Made by a program: the position numbers and the translations under genes | NCBI GenBank assembly: GCA_034008185.1 | Contig: CM067086.1 | Location: 13,206,507-13,270,506, forward strand | Length of the DNA: 64,000 nt | Source of the DNA: Gorsachius magnificus | Lineage: Eukaryota > Chordata > Aves > Pelecaniformes > Ardeidae | Direction of reading: 5' to 3' | Notes under the pieces: model-generated | What the model saw: the letters and a program-made list of their open reading frames with translations, nothing else | The model's database searches: none | Told to the model about the DNA's origin: nothing | Shown: in pieces, positions 1 to 12,600 of the stretch | Position numbering within the stretch: the first letter of the stretch is position 1 | How the letters are laid out: each line of letters starts with the position of its first letter

Positions 1-809
1 TGCAGGAACTTCCCTAGTATCTTTTATTTGGCAACACACGAACAGTGATCACTCTCCCTCAAGCTGCCTATGCTGCTATAGTACTTACTGCTAATAGTTG
101 TAAGTAGGAAACAAGTCAGTAAGAACCGCTATCTTGGTGTGATGCTACAGAGATTGCAATTATATGTCTGTAAGCGTCAGAAGTTGTGCTAATGTGTTTA
201 TTGTTTCAGAAAATGGGACACAGAAACAAGGGAAATCCTTTAAGCTAGGGAATGCGGGATGATTTGATCCCAGGACTTCTGGATTTTCTAATCCTTTTCT
301 ATGATAGAGTTTGTCCTTAGGTAAAAATCTGGGCTTTTTTTGCGTGCTCTGTTCTTCATATTACAAGTATGGTGAATCGTTATTAACTACTTAACACTTC
401 CTATGTGCTTTGAAAGGTTGAAGAAGCTGTCACATGGCTGAAGTCTCTGGGGAGGTCTTAAAAAGAAAAGATGTAGCAATGCTATTTTCAGAAGGAGCGA
501 TTACAAAAATGGGGTAACATAAGGTTCTTGCTGGAGCGATAGTGAAACGAGGGCACCAGTACATAATCTGCCTGCCGCCTATTCCTGTTAGGCTGGCTGT
601 TTGCAGAGAGCATAGGAACATGTGCATGAGAGAGCCCTTTATGTATTTTGGCTGCTTCCTGTGGCAAGGCACAACAGATAACTGAGAGCAAAGAATATTC
701 TCAATTTCTTTCTCAGATGCTGAATTTCAGACCTGCGATATTCTACAGTTTGTAATATTGTCTGCAGGAAAGCTAGTGGTCGATATCATACAAATTATTG
801 TTTTTACAG
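1..809 (+). other. CYB5R2: CYB5R2 intron (left part)
   Basis: I see no coding exon here. The missing upstream exon, which should end in the FAD-binding RPYTP region and IIK, is not present. The minus-strand ORFs at 430-691 show no known family. Confidence 0.6.
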
Positions 810-939
810 GTCTACCACAAAAATGTGAATCCCAAGTTTCCAGCAGGTGGGAAGATGTCCCAGTACCTAGATGACATGAAAATTGGAGATATTATTGACT
901 TCAGAGGGCCAAACGGGCTCCTTGTCTATAAGGGGGCAG
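810..939 (+). CDS. CYB5R2: CYB5R2 exon, end of FAD-binding lobe
   Basis: The acceptor is tttttacag before 810 and the donor is GTATTG after 939. It starts in phase 0 and ends with one base of a Gly codon. It encodes [19 protein letters not shown] and on to [17 protein letters not shown] is the conserved FAD-contacting segment of cytochrome b5 reductases. Confidence 0.92.
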
Positions 940-3900
940 GTATTGTGACATGAAGGTGGGAGAGCAAAAGGGAGGAACTTTTATTGGTTGTTTTCAGAGC
1001 TGTTTTGTAAAACTTGACAAGTTCATAGAGAATGTTTTTTAAAAAGTGGAAAAGAGAAAATCTACCTTTCCTGGTCTTGAGTTTATTTTGTGTGATGTAC
1101 AGCTGGTGGTTGTCACGCTCCTGGGACCATATAATTAAATCTAAAAAACTGCTATTGCATTATATTACTGAGAAGGCTGCACTGGAAATAGTACCTCAGC
1201 TATACATACGGAGAGAAGTGTTCCAGATGCTTCTTAAGCAAGGGAGGTTGTGGCCTAAAATGCCCCCTGAGAATCCCAGTGTTGTTACTGAATAACCCGC
1301 TGACTGCAAGCCAGCTCTATTTTGTGATTAAGCCAGGTCTGAGTTGACTGGGAGGAAGTAAGTTCAGAGATGTAAATCCTCTTTCAAGATGCAAGTGAAA
1401 GATTTTGCTTTGATCTTGACTGAGAGGGACCATGCATTTAACTCCTACTTCAGGGGGATAAGAGCTCATCAGTGCTTCTCTGGATCATGATCTTTTATGA
1501 TGAGTAATATACTGATAAAGCCATTATATCTCAGAGGAAATGGGTGATGCATGTTTTACAAACGTTCCTTTCTGCTCTTCTTTGGCTGCTACAAAGAGTA
1601 GTAGCTAGGAAAGCTTGTTACCAGTTACAGGTCTCTTAAAAGATGATTGGAATATGTCAAGTGCTTTTCATGGGCTTCTCACTTGGCTTGGTCCTTGGAG
1701 ATTAATTCAGTTACAAACTGGTTTTGTGGCAGTTCTGAAGCAATGGCATACCCAGGTATGGAGCAGAACTCTGCAAGGTCTTGTCATCACAGGATACTAG
1801 AAGGTCGTCGCCTAGCTTACTGCGAGTGTCACGGGGATCCCATTAACTGGAAATGAATTACAGTAATAAAGTGCTTGATGATAAATGTATGCAAGGCTCC
1901 AACACTCCTGATTTTAATCTTTGCAGGAGTTTTTGCTTGATGCTGGTTTAATACAACTCCATTGAATGTGGACACACACAAATGGGTAGATCCATGGTGC
2001 AAGTGAGGATGAAGATGGCCTGAGAAACCTGCTTCTCTGTAGTAGGCGCTGTGCTTGCCTTTAGCTATCACTAACATTCACAGTTGCTGAGTTGTGTTCT
2101 AGGCTGTGATGGCGGGAATCCTTGAGTTTATTATAGATCATGCTGGGTAAGAAAGGGAAGGAGTAAATCAGTTGCTGAAAGCTAGGGTTGGAGTTTACAG
2201 AGACAAAGAGGTTTCTACTGGTTGTGCTCGATGTTGTGCGGAGTCCATTTAGCATTTTCAGAAGATCTGTCCCAATTAATTGGTGGGCTGTAGTAATTTA
2301 TTCCCATGGAAGTTGTATCCATGTTTGTTTAGGAGTTGATATACCTATAGGTTTTGAATATCTCTTCTAGGTACCTTTCTTATCAAGCCTCATAAGAAGT
2401 CTGAAGCAGAGAAAAAGTTTGCAAAACATCTTGGGATGATAGCTGGAGGAACAGGTAAAACTATTCTCATCACATGGAATGTCTAGAGAACAAAGGTGTC
2501 TTTATGGATGCATGTGAGGATTATCAAACCTGTACTTCAGTAGCAGAGCACTTCCACCTGTATTGCTTTTCGTGAAGTGTTTGGTGACACTGAGGCTTTC
2601 TGGTGGCTTGAGCTCAGTCCTGGGAGCTAGCAACTTCAGAGTGTTAGTCTTGATTTACTGTTGACCTCAGAGAAGTCACTTCATCTCTTTAAGCTGCAGT
2701 CTCAATGACAAAAAATATTTTAGGAGAATGTCTTGAGGGTAAAATTACTGTATGATATAGAGAATACTGAAGAGGAAAGCCCCGGATACAAGTACTGTGG
2801 TTTTGTTTTTGTTTTGAAACTATTTGTAATAATAGAAACCCCCAACCTCTGCATTTGGCACGGATTAGAAATTCAGAGGTATGTAGCCCTATGCAAACTA
2901 AGCTCCCATTGAACACTGAAGGAAGGCAGCATTAGTATTGAAACTGCAGCCTTAAGTGGGTTGAAAAAAATAGCTGGTTTTTAACAGCTTTGTTTTTTAA
3001 CAGGAATAACTCCTATGTTGCAGCTGATCCGTCATATCACAAACGATCCTAAGGACTCCACAAAATGTTACCTTCTTTTTGCTAACCAGGTGAGTACTCC
3101 TCTGTTTTCCTTCTTTAATGGCCTGGGTTTTTTTGCTGGCCTCTGGGCTTTTTAAACTGATGGGACATTGACCCCTGGAGCAAATACTGCTCTGCCTGTT
3201 TCATACTCTTCTATTGCTTTTGGGTTTGTATTTTCACCCAACCATTTATGAGAAAGTATTATCTGAGATAGCACTTTTAAAAATGATCAGTATAGGGCGG
3301 AGCAGGAAATGGTTATGTAAGTTCTCTATCTATTGTCTTGGGTTAAAATGATTTAAGAAGGAGAAACCGAATTAAAAAAATTAGCCATAAGGCCCTTTAT
3401 AAATATTACGTGGTGCTGTCTTAGTTCCCATGATCTTTTATTTGTTTGGAAGATGGCACCTCAGTTTCACTTCCACTCCCTAATTCCTTGTATTAGGGAT
3501 TAAATAGTGTGAATAGATCCTTATCCTTCTACTCATTTTATTCCTTCACTGATTGCAAGGAAACAGGATTTTGTTACGTTAATCTGTTTCTACAGTTAAC
3601 CTTCACCATGCTGGTACAGGGCTGTATTTGCCAGGGTTAGAGACAAATCCAGCTACTTGTGATTTTAGCCTGGATTACAAAGTTTTTCAAGTTGTCATCT
3701 TTAAGACAGTCTTTAGGTGTCTATTGTCTCATAGTTTGTTGTTCTTAATCTGAACTTATAGAAGCCTGTAATGATTATAGCCTATCAGGTAAGGGGGGAG
3801 AGGGGGAAATCACTTTCTTGGTTTGAATGAGTTATCATTGCTTTTGCCTTGTTGATGCCAGATGAGCTCACATTAGAGGGCATCTTGAGATGGTTTGGAG

Positions 3901-6028
3901 CTAAACAGTAGTCTCATTTTGCAGACAGAAAAAGATATATTACTGAGAGCTGAGCTAGAAGACATTGCTAAGAGGCATCCTGATCAGTTCATGCTGTGGT
4001 ATACGCTGGACCGACCTCCACAAGGTAGGCTGCTGGTACGCACTGGAAATGCCTTTGCTCATCACAGTACAAGTCAGAGTTTTGCTCTTGTTCAAGGGGC
4101 CACTAGTACAGTATCAAGTGTTCTTGTCTTACGCTATTTTAAACAACAAAGACATCCCCCAAACCCTCAGAAACAAGTCTTCCTGCAACACCTGTTTTGA
4201 AAAGTGTTCTAAACCAGGTGGGCCTTAAGACAGTGTGAACCAATAATTTACTCCTGTTGGGTGAGACACAGGTTTCTCAGCAGATCTTTTGATGTATTTC
4301 AGGATGTGCCAGTTTCTTGGACTTCTCAGCAAAATTTACAGCTGTTTTGGGATATCATCTCCTCAATCAGGTTATGTTAGCATTTTGTTGGCATTAAATT
4401 GCTTAATACCTGTAAACAGAACATGCACATCTTTGTTTTGCAGCAGCTCTAGATTAGATTTCGTAAAACAGAGCTGCCATGTGTATAGATTAAGGCATTA
4501 ACCGTAGGCTAGTGTGGAAATTCTGGATTAGAAATGGAGGGAGAGGTTGAACTCTACTGAATCTCCATTGAAACCTGGGTATTCATGTTTGCTGATGTTG
4601 TAAGTGATCTGAGCTTTTGTTTAACAGACGCAAGAGCCAAACTGAGTCAGATCAAAGTTCCGTGCCTGTTGTCAGCAATAGCCATGAGTAGATGGCCAGA
4701 GAAGAGTAACAGCAAGCCTTGATACTCTTCCAGTCCTTAATATTTCGCCGTTCTGAGCCAAATGTGTCTCTGTAGATACAGTAACCCTCAGTGGACTGAC
4801 TACTTTTGTATGAACTTACTGTTTGGAGCCTGGGTGAGCTTCTTGGCCGTCTGTTAGTGGTTCCATAGGATTAGCACTTTTGCGTGAAGAATAACTTTCT
4901 CTGGTTTGCATTTGCCTCTTAATTCTTGTGTTGGAAGAGTGTGACTAGGTCTTCACATTACTAATTTTACAGACATCAGTTACCCCTGCTGCCCCATCTC
5001 TTCCATCCTGAAGATTGCTGGTATTCCCCACATAGCAGTGATTACACCTTTGCTCACCCTTGTTCTCCCACCTCTCAACCTTTTCCAGCTCTGCTATGGC
5101 CCTTTTTGAGCTGAGCAGATCAGAACTGAGCAGCAATAGTCAAGATGCAGGCAAACTCTGCATTTTTAATTTGACGTGGTTGTTCCCTTTTCCTTTCCTA
5201 ATACTTCTTAAGACTTCATACGCCTCTTGACTGCTGCTGTTTTCATAACCCCAATATCTTGCTCTTCATAAATGAGCTTAAAGCACATATTTTTATATGT
5301 GGAGGCAGGATTATTTTTCCTACTTGGCTTACTTTAAATGGCAGATGCATTCAGTAATATTACTGCTTGAAATCATTTAGCATTTCTTTTCTAAATTTTT
5401 TTTTCTCTCATCACTTAACTACACAGCAGAACTTTTGTCTTCTTCAAACTTTGTCACCTCACCACTCGATCTTTTTTCCAGTTTTGGGTGTGTTTTGTTT
5501 TTTTAATGTGTTGGGTGGCCCAGGTCTCAATACCTTTCCCTGCACAGCTGCCCCAGCTGCATCCTCTCCACTGGAAAAGATGATTCACTCTTTCTGTTGT
5601 CTAAATTCTTCTAAATGTATCATTTATTCACAGACTTTCATGTCTTATCAACCAGAGCCTCATTATCCACATGCTTGTTGTCCCTATCGAAGTGGGGGCC
5701 ACTAGGTTTGAGCTCAGTGAGGGATTTAACCCTCTCTTGGTTCGTGGTGATGGTGGCATGATTCTTGAGCTACTTTGTGGGTATAACAGATGCAGCTTAA
5801 ACAGGCTTCAGGCTGTACAGAGATTCAAATTAATAGTTTAATTTCTTTGTTTCAGATTGGCACTACAGTTCTGGCTTTGTCACCGCAGACCTGATTAAAA
5901 CCCACCTCCCTCCCCCCGGCAGCGAGACGCTCATTCTCATGTGTGGGCCACCACCTATGATTCAGTTTGCCTGTCAGCCCAACCTGGACGAGCTTGGCTA
6001 TCCCAAGAGCAGTACATTTTCTTATTAA
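810..6028 (+). CDS. CYB5R2: NADH-cytochrome b5 reductase 2, C-terminal part (five exons, 5'-partial)
   Basis: Joined exons 810-939, 2371-2454, 3004-3089, 3925-4024 and 5856-6028 give 573 nt: 190 residues plus TAA, in one open frame with matching splice phases. This is the C-terminal two thirds of an enzyme that is normally about 275 residues. The family moves electrons from NADH through FAD to cytochrome b5. Visible motifs are GGKMSQYL (FAD-binding lobe), [12 protein letters not shown] (NADH pyrophosphate-binding loop, split over two exons), [20 protein letters not shown] and CGPPPMIQ near the end. Paralogs CYB5R1 and CYB5R3 share these motifs. Family resemblance ([15 protein letters not shown], the C-terminal aromatic tail) and the convergent neighbour PPFIBP2 favour CYB5R2. 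The FAD-binding RxYT exon and the start codon lie left of the window. No broken motif is seen. Confidence 0.92.
2371..2454 (+). CDS. CYB5R2: CYB5R2 exon, start of NADH-binding domain
   Basis: The acceptor is tctcttctag and the donor GTAAAA. The exon is 84 nt, with two bases in and one base out. It encodes [11 protein letters not shown] and ends in [10 protein letters not shown], the first half of the nucleotide-binding glycine loop. Confidence 0.93.
3004..3089 (+). CDS. CYB5R2: CYB5R2 exon, GGTGITPM loop
   Basis: The acceptor is tttttaacag and the donor GTGAGT. The exon is 86 nt. It completes the Gly codon and encodes [17 protein letters not shown] through CYLLFANQ, the second half of the NADH loop, its helix and the following strand. 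Confidence 0.94.
3925..4024 (+). CDS. CYB5R2: CYB5R2 exon, TEKDILLR to LDRPP
   Basis: The acceptor is cattttgcag and the donor GTAGGC. The exon is 100 nt, in phase 0 and out with one base. It encodes [15 protein letters not shown] and [12 protein letters not shown], a highly conserved stretch of the NADH domain. Confidence 0.94.
5856..6028 (+). CDS. CYB5R2: CYB5R2 last coding exon with stop
   Basis: The acceptor is ctttgtttcag and the stop TAA is at 6026-6028. It encodes [15 protein letters not shown], the [20 protein letters not shown] nicotinamide-side motif and a C-terminus of SSTFSY. The cysteine of CGPPPM is the residue near the nicotinamide ring in this family. Confidence 0.94.
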
Positions 6029-8184
6029 CACTGATGTCATCTGATACCTTTTCGTAAGTACTGCATGTTTTCCTACAGGTACAACTGATACGTAACTGTG
6101 CAGTATATCTTATGTGTGTTTTTTAACTGCTTAATATAAGTTCTGTGGTTTATAATTTCATAATTGCCTTTGCATGTTTTAATACTACGAAGTTTGAGAG
6201 CTCATCTTGAATTGTGTGGAAGTAACTTTGTCTAACCTCTTAAGTTAGTATGAAATGTTAATTCTGAGAAAAAAAAATTAAGTGTAATCGGCGAGGTAGG
6301 ACAGAGGTAAAACCACTTGTTTGTTAACATGGGTATGGAATTTAGAGAGAGCTATAAAACTGGACTAGGATTATTTGACTGTGCGCTATAGGTAATTTAT
6401 TTAGTGCATCCTGGGAAAGGAGAATACAAAGTACAGTCATCTTTTTTTTTACAGCCCTTTATCGGGGACTATGAAAGAAGTCACAGTAGGCTATTGAAAC
6501 AGTGAACAGAATTTGGGTAACATGCAAATTGTTAATTACTGTAACAAATTCTCATTAGTATGACATTTATTTAGGAAGATTACATAACTTCATGCCATTG
6601 TCTTCATCCTGTCATGTTTAGTCTTAGCTAAACAATCACTGCCAACTGTATAGGGAAGTTCTGGGCTGCACATACAGACATAACTATCCAGTGATGTTAC
6701 ATTGAGTGTAGTGCTTGCTTTGTTGGCAGTTTCAGAAACTTCTTTTGCTTAAGAGAAAACATGGCTTCTTACCTCCTATTGTAAGTTATGCCGAGCCAAT
6801 CTTAGACTCAGCTCATGCCCTATCTCTGTGTCCTCTCTTACCACATAGCATTTAATTCTTAGTCTTCAGTGCCTGAAGTACTGCACGTTCATTTCCAGGA
6901 ATTCGTTTATACTGCATTTGGTTAAGGGTCTGACAACTCCCTGAGCCAGAAGACTCGTTTCTTCAGATGCTAATGAGTATGTTTACTGAATATTTTTATT
7001 AATCTAAAGCAAAACCAAAGGACTTGACTAGTTAAGAATTCACACAGGGGTTTTGTACTTGCATCAGTTACATTTGGAGCAACAATGCAAAGACAGACAC
7101 AGACAGGGATTCAGACTGTGATTCTGTCCCTTGTGAGATATCAGCCATGTGTATTTGTGTTAGAATCATTCCACAGTAAGCAAGAGAGGGAGGAACACTC
7201 AGAATTTATTCATAATAGTCAAAAAATAAGCATTTATACCTGTGTTATGCTAATTAGAATTTGTTACTCTCTCTAAAAAAACAATCAATTATTTTTGTAG
7301 ATTGACTATTCACAGCCAAGTTAGCACAACACACAGAGTTGTAAATACATCATTGAAATCTGAAAATCTGTTTGGAATATCCCAGTGATATTAAGGCTGC
7401 CTCTGCTGGAGCAGCTTATCCTACTGTAGTGCTGTAATAATCTGCTGGCTAATTAACCTGACAAAGTATTTCAAATGCCCATAGTACATGATCTGGTCGC
7501 TAGTGTTGGTTGCATTGCCAGATTAGAGATGTACTTGGCTGGTATGTTTAATACCTTTTATTAGAGCATTTTTAGTTTGCTGATGTGTAGACTGACTTCT
7601 CATTCCTTTGGATTTTTCCATTATTATTTCACTGTTCAGTGATTTGAAAAAAATTTGCCTTGGTTTTACCGTTTTGGACAATAAAAATCATGTGTTTAGC
7701 TTCTAAAATCCAACCACCCAGTGCAGGGTCTGTCATGAGAGGCTCATGGAGTGAGAGCTGGAATAGATCACTTTTAAAAAGTGCCCGAGAGCTCTCTAAG
7801 AGCCCCTGCTGCACACTCTGGACAGTACCTGAGCTTTCCCCTTTATGGGGGAGGGTTGTGGCTGGGAGTGACCTGCCCTCAGGCTACATTAATACGTAAA
7901 CCGACACCCTGCGGCCAGCAAGGAGAGAGTAATGCAAACCATCCATGTACATACCAAGTCTTTTCTTTACAACTGAGCAAATTTATTTTCTGGCATTTCC
8001 CTGTTTACTAAGATATCTTATTAATACATGAGAGGCATAGGTCAACAGGTGCCACAAGCAATTGCTGCTGTAAAGGAGACACTTTCACCCTCAAACATTT
8101 CCATATTTCCCTCTGTTACAGTGCTGCAGTCCTGCCTAGCTCAGCAGAATAGCAACAGATCTATTTTGTCAGGTGTCTTAAAAA

Positions 8185-8190
8185 AATAAA
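8185..8190 (+). terminator. CYB5R2: Candidate CYB5R2 poly(A) signal
   Basis: AATAAA is followed within 10 nt by T-rich sequence. Other canonical hexamers for this strand are at 7680-7685 and 8275-8280, so which is used is unknown. Confidence 0.35.
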
Positions 8191-8197
8191 AATTTGT

Positions 8198-8203
8198 TTT
8201 ATT
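8198..8203 (-). terminator. PPFIBP2: Candidate distal PPFIBP2 poly(A) signal
   Basis: TTTATT on the + strand reads AATAAA on the - strand, about 1.4 kb downstream of the distal stop at 9596. I saw no nearer canonical hexamer between 8204 and 9595. Confidence 0.35.
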
Positions 8204-9595
8204 ATGATACTTGCCTGATGCTCCTTAGTACATTTTACACATCACAGAACAGTAATGTTTGTCTCCTATTCCTAAATAAATTATTCTATGAAAATCTATC
8301 TGTAGCTGGAACGAAAAGGAGTTTCTTTCAGAACTGAAAGTGAACAGCAATGTTGTTTACAACATCACCAGTTCTCATGCAAACATTACAAAAGTATTTC
8401 TACTGCAATCTCCAGTCCTTAGGGCCGTTTGCAGCCATATGCTTAATTAGGTGTAACTATGGAAAGAAAACAGGCTTGTTACCATCCCTGTCTTCCTGAG
8501 AGCCTGTGCTATGTTTCAGACCAACCAGCTACGGGGCTCAGAAAACTTTGTCTGAACTATATTGGCTGTTCAGAAGGCTTATGAGCATCCCAATGCTTTC
8601 ACATGTGTGTCAGTACCACCCCTTTTAGGCAAAATGTCAGCGTACAGGAGCCCATCCAATAGTTCTAGTTAAAGAACTGTCATTTATAACCAAAAAACGG
8701 ATCGTGCGGAAAATTGCGCTTACCCTACAGAGTGTGGTGAACACCATTCTTAAAGTTACATTTTACATTAGTTAAGTGTTGTGATTGCTCCTTGATTGTG
8801 AACATCCTAGTGCACATGTAAAAATCAAATGATTAAAAAACCCAATCACTTTAAATGAAGTACCAGCTTTTGAGTCCGTTGTTTTTCCTGGTAGTCTCAG
8901 TTACGTTTCCTGCTGTAGCTGATCAGTGCCTTTTTGAGTTAGGTAAAGATCTGTAACGTGCCGTCTTGATTGTCATCCTCCTAAGGACAGCAAGGGTTTG
9001 ATGGATAGTCTTGTGGTCCGTTCTTCCCATGCTATGCTGCACTTATTTACATAAAGAGGGCAGGGCATGAGCTAATGAAAGGGATGAGTGATTAAAATAA
9101 TTTTATGAGAAACAGTCTGTGGCAAGACTGCAGTAGTAGTTAGTGAGCCATTACTGCTGCACTCACCAGCATCCGTCTGAATTTCTAGGTGGCTCTGATT
9201 AGTTCACGTGGTACAATAGAGTATTAATGATTCCTGCATTACAAGTTAATTATAAAAATAAAAAAAATTACAGAAGTTCTTTATATAACAGTACATAAAC
9301 ATACCACATAAAAGATGGCTGAATAGAAGGGTAAAACATGTTGCCAGTCTTGGCTTTCCAGACTCTGGATGAGTGCCGCTTCTCTCTCAACACGTATTTC
9401 GCATTACCAAATACAGAAACCAGCGTGGAGGAGAGTTACCTGTAATGTGTTGCTACACTGACAATATTAACTGTTATGTGGCAAGTCTCATTGGCAGAAA
9501 AGAGGTAAAGCTTTTCTGCACCACAGCATCAAGCTTCTCCTGGCCATCCCTCTGGACAGGCATGAGGTATTAGTGTTCTTGGTCATGTTGAAGCA

Positions 9596-9667
9596 TCATC
9601 TCCAGTCTTCAAAGGTAGGTGTTAAAAATCTGCTGTCATTCAGCATTTCATCTTGGCTTAACATCGT
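9596..9667 (-). CDS. PPFIBP2: PPFIBP2 alternative last coding exon B
   Basis: The acceptor is tgtttttccag; 23 codons plus TGA at 9596-9598. It encodes TMLSQDEMLNDSRFLTPTFE and DWR. The start resembles the liprin-beta-1 tail THMLKEDDMFKD; the last dozen residues do not. Confidence 0.8.
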   Translation of the reverse strand, partial: TMLSQDEMLNDSRFLTPTFEDWR

Positions 9668-12600
9668 CTGGAAAAACAAGGTATGAACGAGTAAGCACGT
9701 TCGGTTAAGAAGCCTATAGTTATAGAAATCCAACTGTAATGAGATCAGATTCACAACAGAGGGAGTTAGAGCCACATAAAATTAAATGGAATTTCCTGAA
9801 TGCAGCTTTAAACAAACTTACTTGCTTAAGGAAATTCTCACAGAGATTGTGTGTGTGGCATGTGACTCAACTCTGTTACGTAATTCTTCACTGCACCTTT
9901 CAGTCAGCTTTTTGTTGGGTTTTTGGTTGTTTTTTTATTTAGCTGCTATGGAGTCAGGAATTAATAGAGTGAATTTTTCTTTTGCTTGTTTTCTGTGGAG
10001 TTTTAGCTGATGTAAATTTTCAAGTCTGTACCTCTTTACTAGACTTTGCTGTGACTGAGGCATTTGATGGTGGTTACTTGCAAAATCTTTGAAGAATTGC
10101 TTACATTTAAGGGGCTGAATATCTGTCATTGGGTCAGAGTTCAAGAAAACTTAAAATAGGGCTAAAGGAGTCTTAATTTCTAGTGCAATTTAAAAGCAGG
10201 GTTTTTTGGACTGTGAATGCACAACCAGGCTATAAACCAGAATAATGACCCACATACTCTTAACTACCACCAGCACTGACCAGCTTTCACTGAATACTAG
10301 CAGAATACATTTGTGACTTTAAACCAAGAGCGAAATTAGTACATACCGTCAGATGGCTTATGCCTTGAGAGAGAGCCCCTATTTGCATTACTGTTCCTTC
10401 TGAATGTTCCATCTGTAAAAGTATTCAGGAACCAGTTCAAATCAGGCAGTATGTGCAATTTTATTCACTCTACATGCATCTTTGGGAGGTATCTGTGCCT
10501 GGACAAATGAAGGTGTGGTACATTTAAAAGCTGTGATTTCCGCACATTAACAAAAATGCCTCCATGCTATAAGGTATGTGAAAAAACATTAATGATAGGA
10601 GGAATGAATCCTGATTAGGGAAGATTGATTCCATGAAACTCGAGCTGTAATTCGCACAAGGAAAAGAAAAGCTTAACTGGTATTATCAGAGAAGAGTAAT
10701 ATTTTCCAGATGGTGCAACACTTCTTATACTTTCAGTAGTAGTTTTCCACAGGCAAGCAGTAAGAGCCCTTCATGATACAGTCCCACCTATTCTTACATA
10801 AAAAGGTTGTCAGTTCCAGGGCCCTGAGATTGCGCCGCATGACCACATGCTCCGAAGTCATGCTTAGCTGAAAGGCCATGCTCCTAGAGAAAAATCCAGT
10901 ATTCCTGTAATGCCTGAACAACTGCATAATCTGTTGGCTCAGAGTTAATGCATTCACTTGCAACTCTTAACTGTGCAAGTTTACTGTAGTCAAGATTTGG
11001 CATTGTGCCTACTTAGGAATAGTATTTTGCCAAGTGTACTTTGAAAAAGACAATGGTTAGATAATGAAATGAGATGTTAGATGCAGTAAACCATGCAAAC
11101 GAAAAAATTACTTTCACAGTTAGTCTTTTCAAGTTTGTGACCATTCCCTTACTCTAGGCTTAAGGTGTTTTTATCTCACTTAAGGTCACCAGAGGTAGGA
11201 CAGTTTACCCCAGCTGCCTCTGTCTGGCTCTTGCATGTTGCCAGAGTTCACACAAGCCTCCAGGAGCTCCATTTTTCAGGGTTTACATCCCTTTACACAA
11301 CAGCAAAGTTGAATAAAATTTGATGGTTTTTAGTCATCATTTGTCTGTGATGTAAGACAGTTTTTTTTAATTCACTACTACATAACAAAAGCGAATTATT
11401 TAAGTATTGGTTTATTAATCAGCTTTTTCATTACTGATGCACTATTTTCACATATACTGTCTAAGCATAACTACTTCCCACTGTACATAATGAAAGAAAA
11501 ATTCAGTTGGATTCTTTGATTAACGTCTGTTAAAAATATACAATCCAGTTGTATTTAATATATAACTCGATAACTTTGTACAAATTTGTCCAAATAAATT
11601 TACTACATTAAAAACCACCCATAAAGATAATGAAAAAAGTAGTGTGCCGTACTCAGATTATGAAAGCTAGAAATACAAAAGTGTTGTTTACTGCAACCTC
11701 CGCCTTAATTGTCAAAAGACATCAATCTTCATAGTGTAAAGGTGTTCTGTTCCTGAAAAAGGGCTTGAAGATGGAGGAGTTTATTATCATGTTGATAAAA
11801 AAAAAATTAACCTGACATTCTTAGTACAGAACTCTTTCCAGTGTCCACAGCCAATACTTTCTCAATGAGTTCATGCCATGTAGCAAATACTTTGTTATAT
11901 GCTAACTTTGGGTTATTTGCAAGCTTTGGAATGCATGGGCAGGATGAGATGAGAATGGTGTCAGTCTGTCTGTCCCACCTGATCCAGGTCCCTATCAGTG
12001 AATGGACTAAGTCCTTTGTATCCACCATAGTTTTTCTGAGTACCGTTGGTAGCAGCTGGGTTTGTATCCATAGGACAAATGTAGTCCGTTGATTCATCAA
12101 ATTTCTTTTTTCTTAAGTTTCCAAAATGTGAAAATCCAAGTTTCTTTGGCTAAAATAAAAAGACAACAAGTTTTAAATAAGAAAAATAAGGTTGTCCTTT
12201 AATCAAAAAGGAAAGGATTTTAAAATTTAACTGCTATACCCTAGTCCTTTAAGTATGTAGATTTTGAACTGAATAAATTGAATTGTTTTCAAATTGGGAG
12301 TTACAGTTGATTCTGAATACATTCAGGGAGTATTCCTTCTACAAAAAGAGGGCAGGGATTGCAATGTTTCTTTCAGAAGCTGATTTAAACAGATACAAAT
12401 TAAATGCTTTGCTATCTAGAATTAAGGAAACTGTAACACTCCTAGAACTCACCTCTGCCTGCCTATGTTTGTCCCTTATTTTCTTTATAAGGCAGGGGAG
12501 AGGAAGTCTGAAATTGTGAAATCTCTCCTTTTTGAGAGCAGTACGTACCCGAACTTTGGCAGTAGTGGTGAGAGGTGTGTATGTTGTTGACTCCGTTGTT

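Larger units (their letters stand above)
940..5855 (+). other. CYB5R2: CYB5R2 introns between coding exons
   Basis: Four introns of 1431, 549, 835 and 1831 bp separate the exons. All have GT-AG ends. Nothing else recognisable was found; the ORFs in them lack family resemblance and run out of the splice frame. Confidence 0.7.
6029..9595. other. Convergent 3' untranslated/intergenic region
   Basis: This stretch separates the CYB5R2 stop (+) from the distal PPFIBP2 stop (-). It carries AATAAA hexamers for the + strand at 7680-7685, 8185-8190 and 8275-8280, and for the - strand at 8198-8203. Both 3' UTRs probably lie here, perhaps overlapping, but their true ends cannot be fixed without transcripts. 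No coding exon is seen. Confidence 0.55.
9668..11960 (-). other. PPFIBP2: PPFIBP2 terminal introns / short-form 3' UTR
   Basis: Around exon A the rest is non-coding. 11411-11960 is probably 3' UTR of the short form. The ORFs at 9739-10144 and 10733-10963 have no family resemblance. Confidence 0.6.

Noticed and set aside
810..6028. Assignment to CYB5R3 or CYB5R1
   Set aside because: Residues such as KPHKKSE and [11 protein letters not shown], the C-terminal FSY and the PPFIBP2 neighbour fit CYB5R2 better. The call rests on remembered sequences, not a search.
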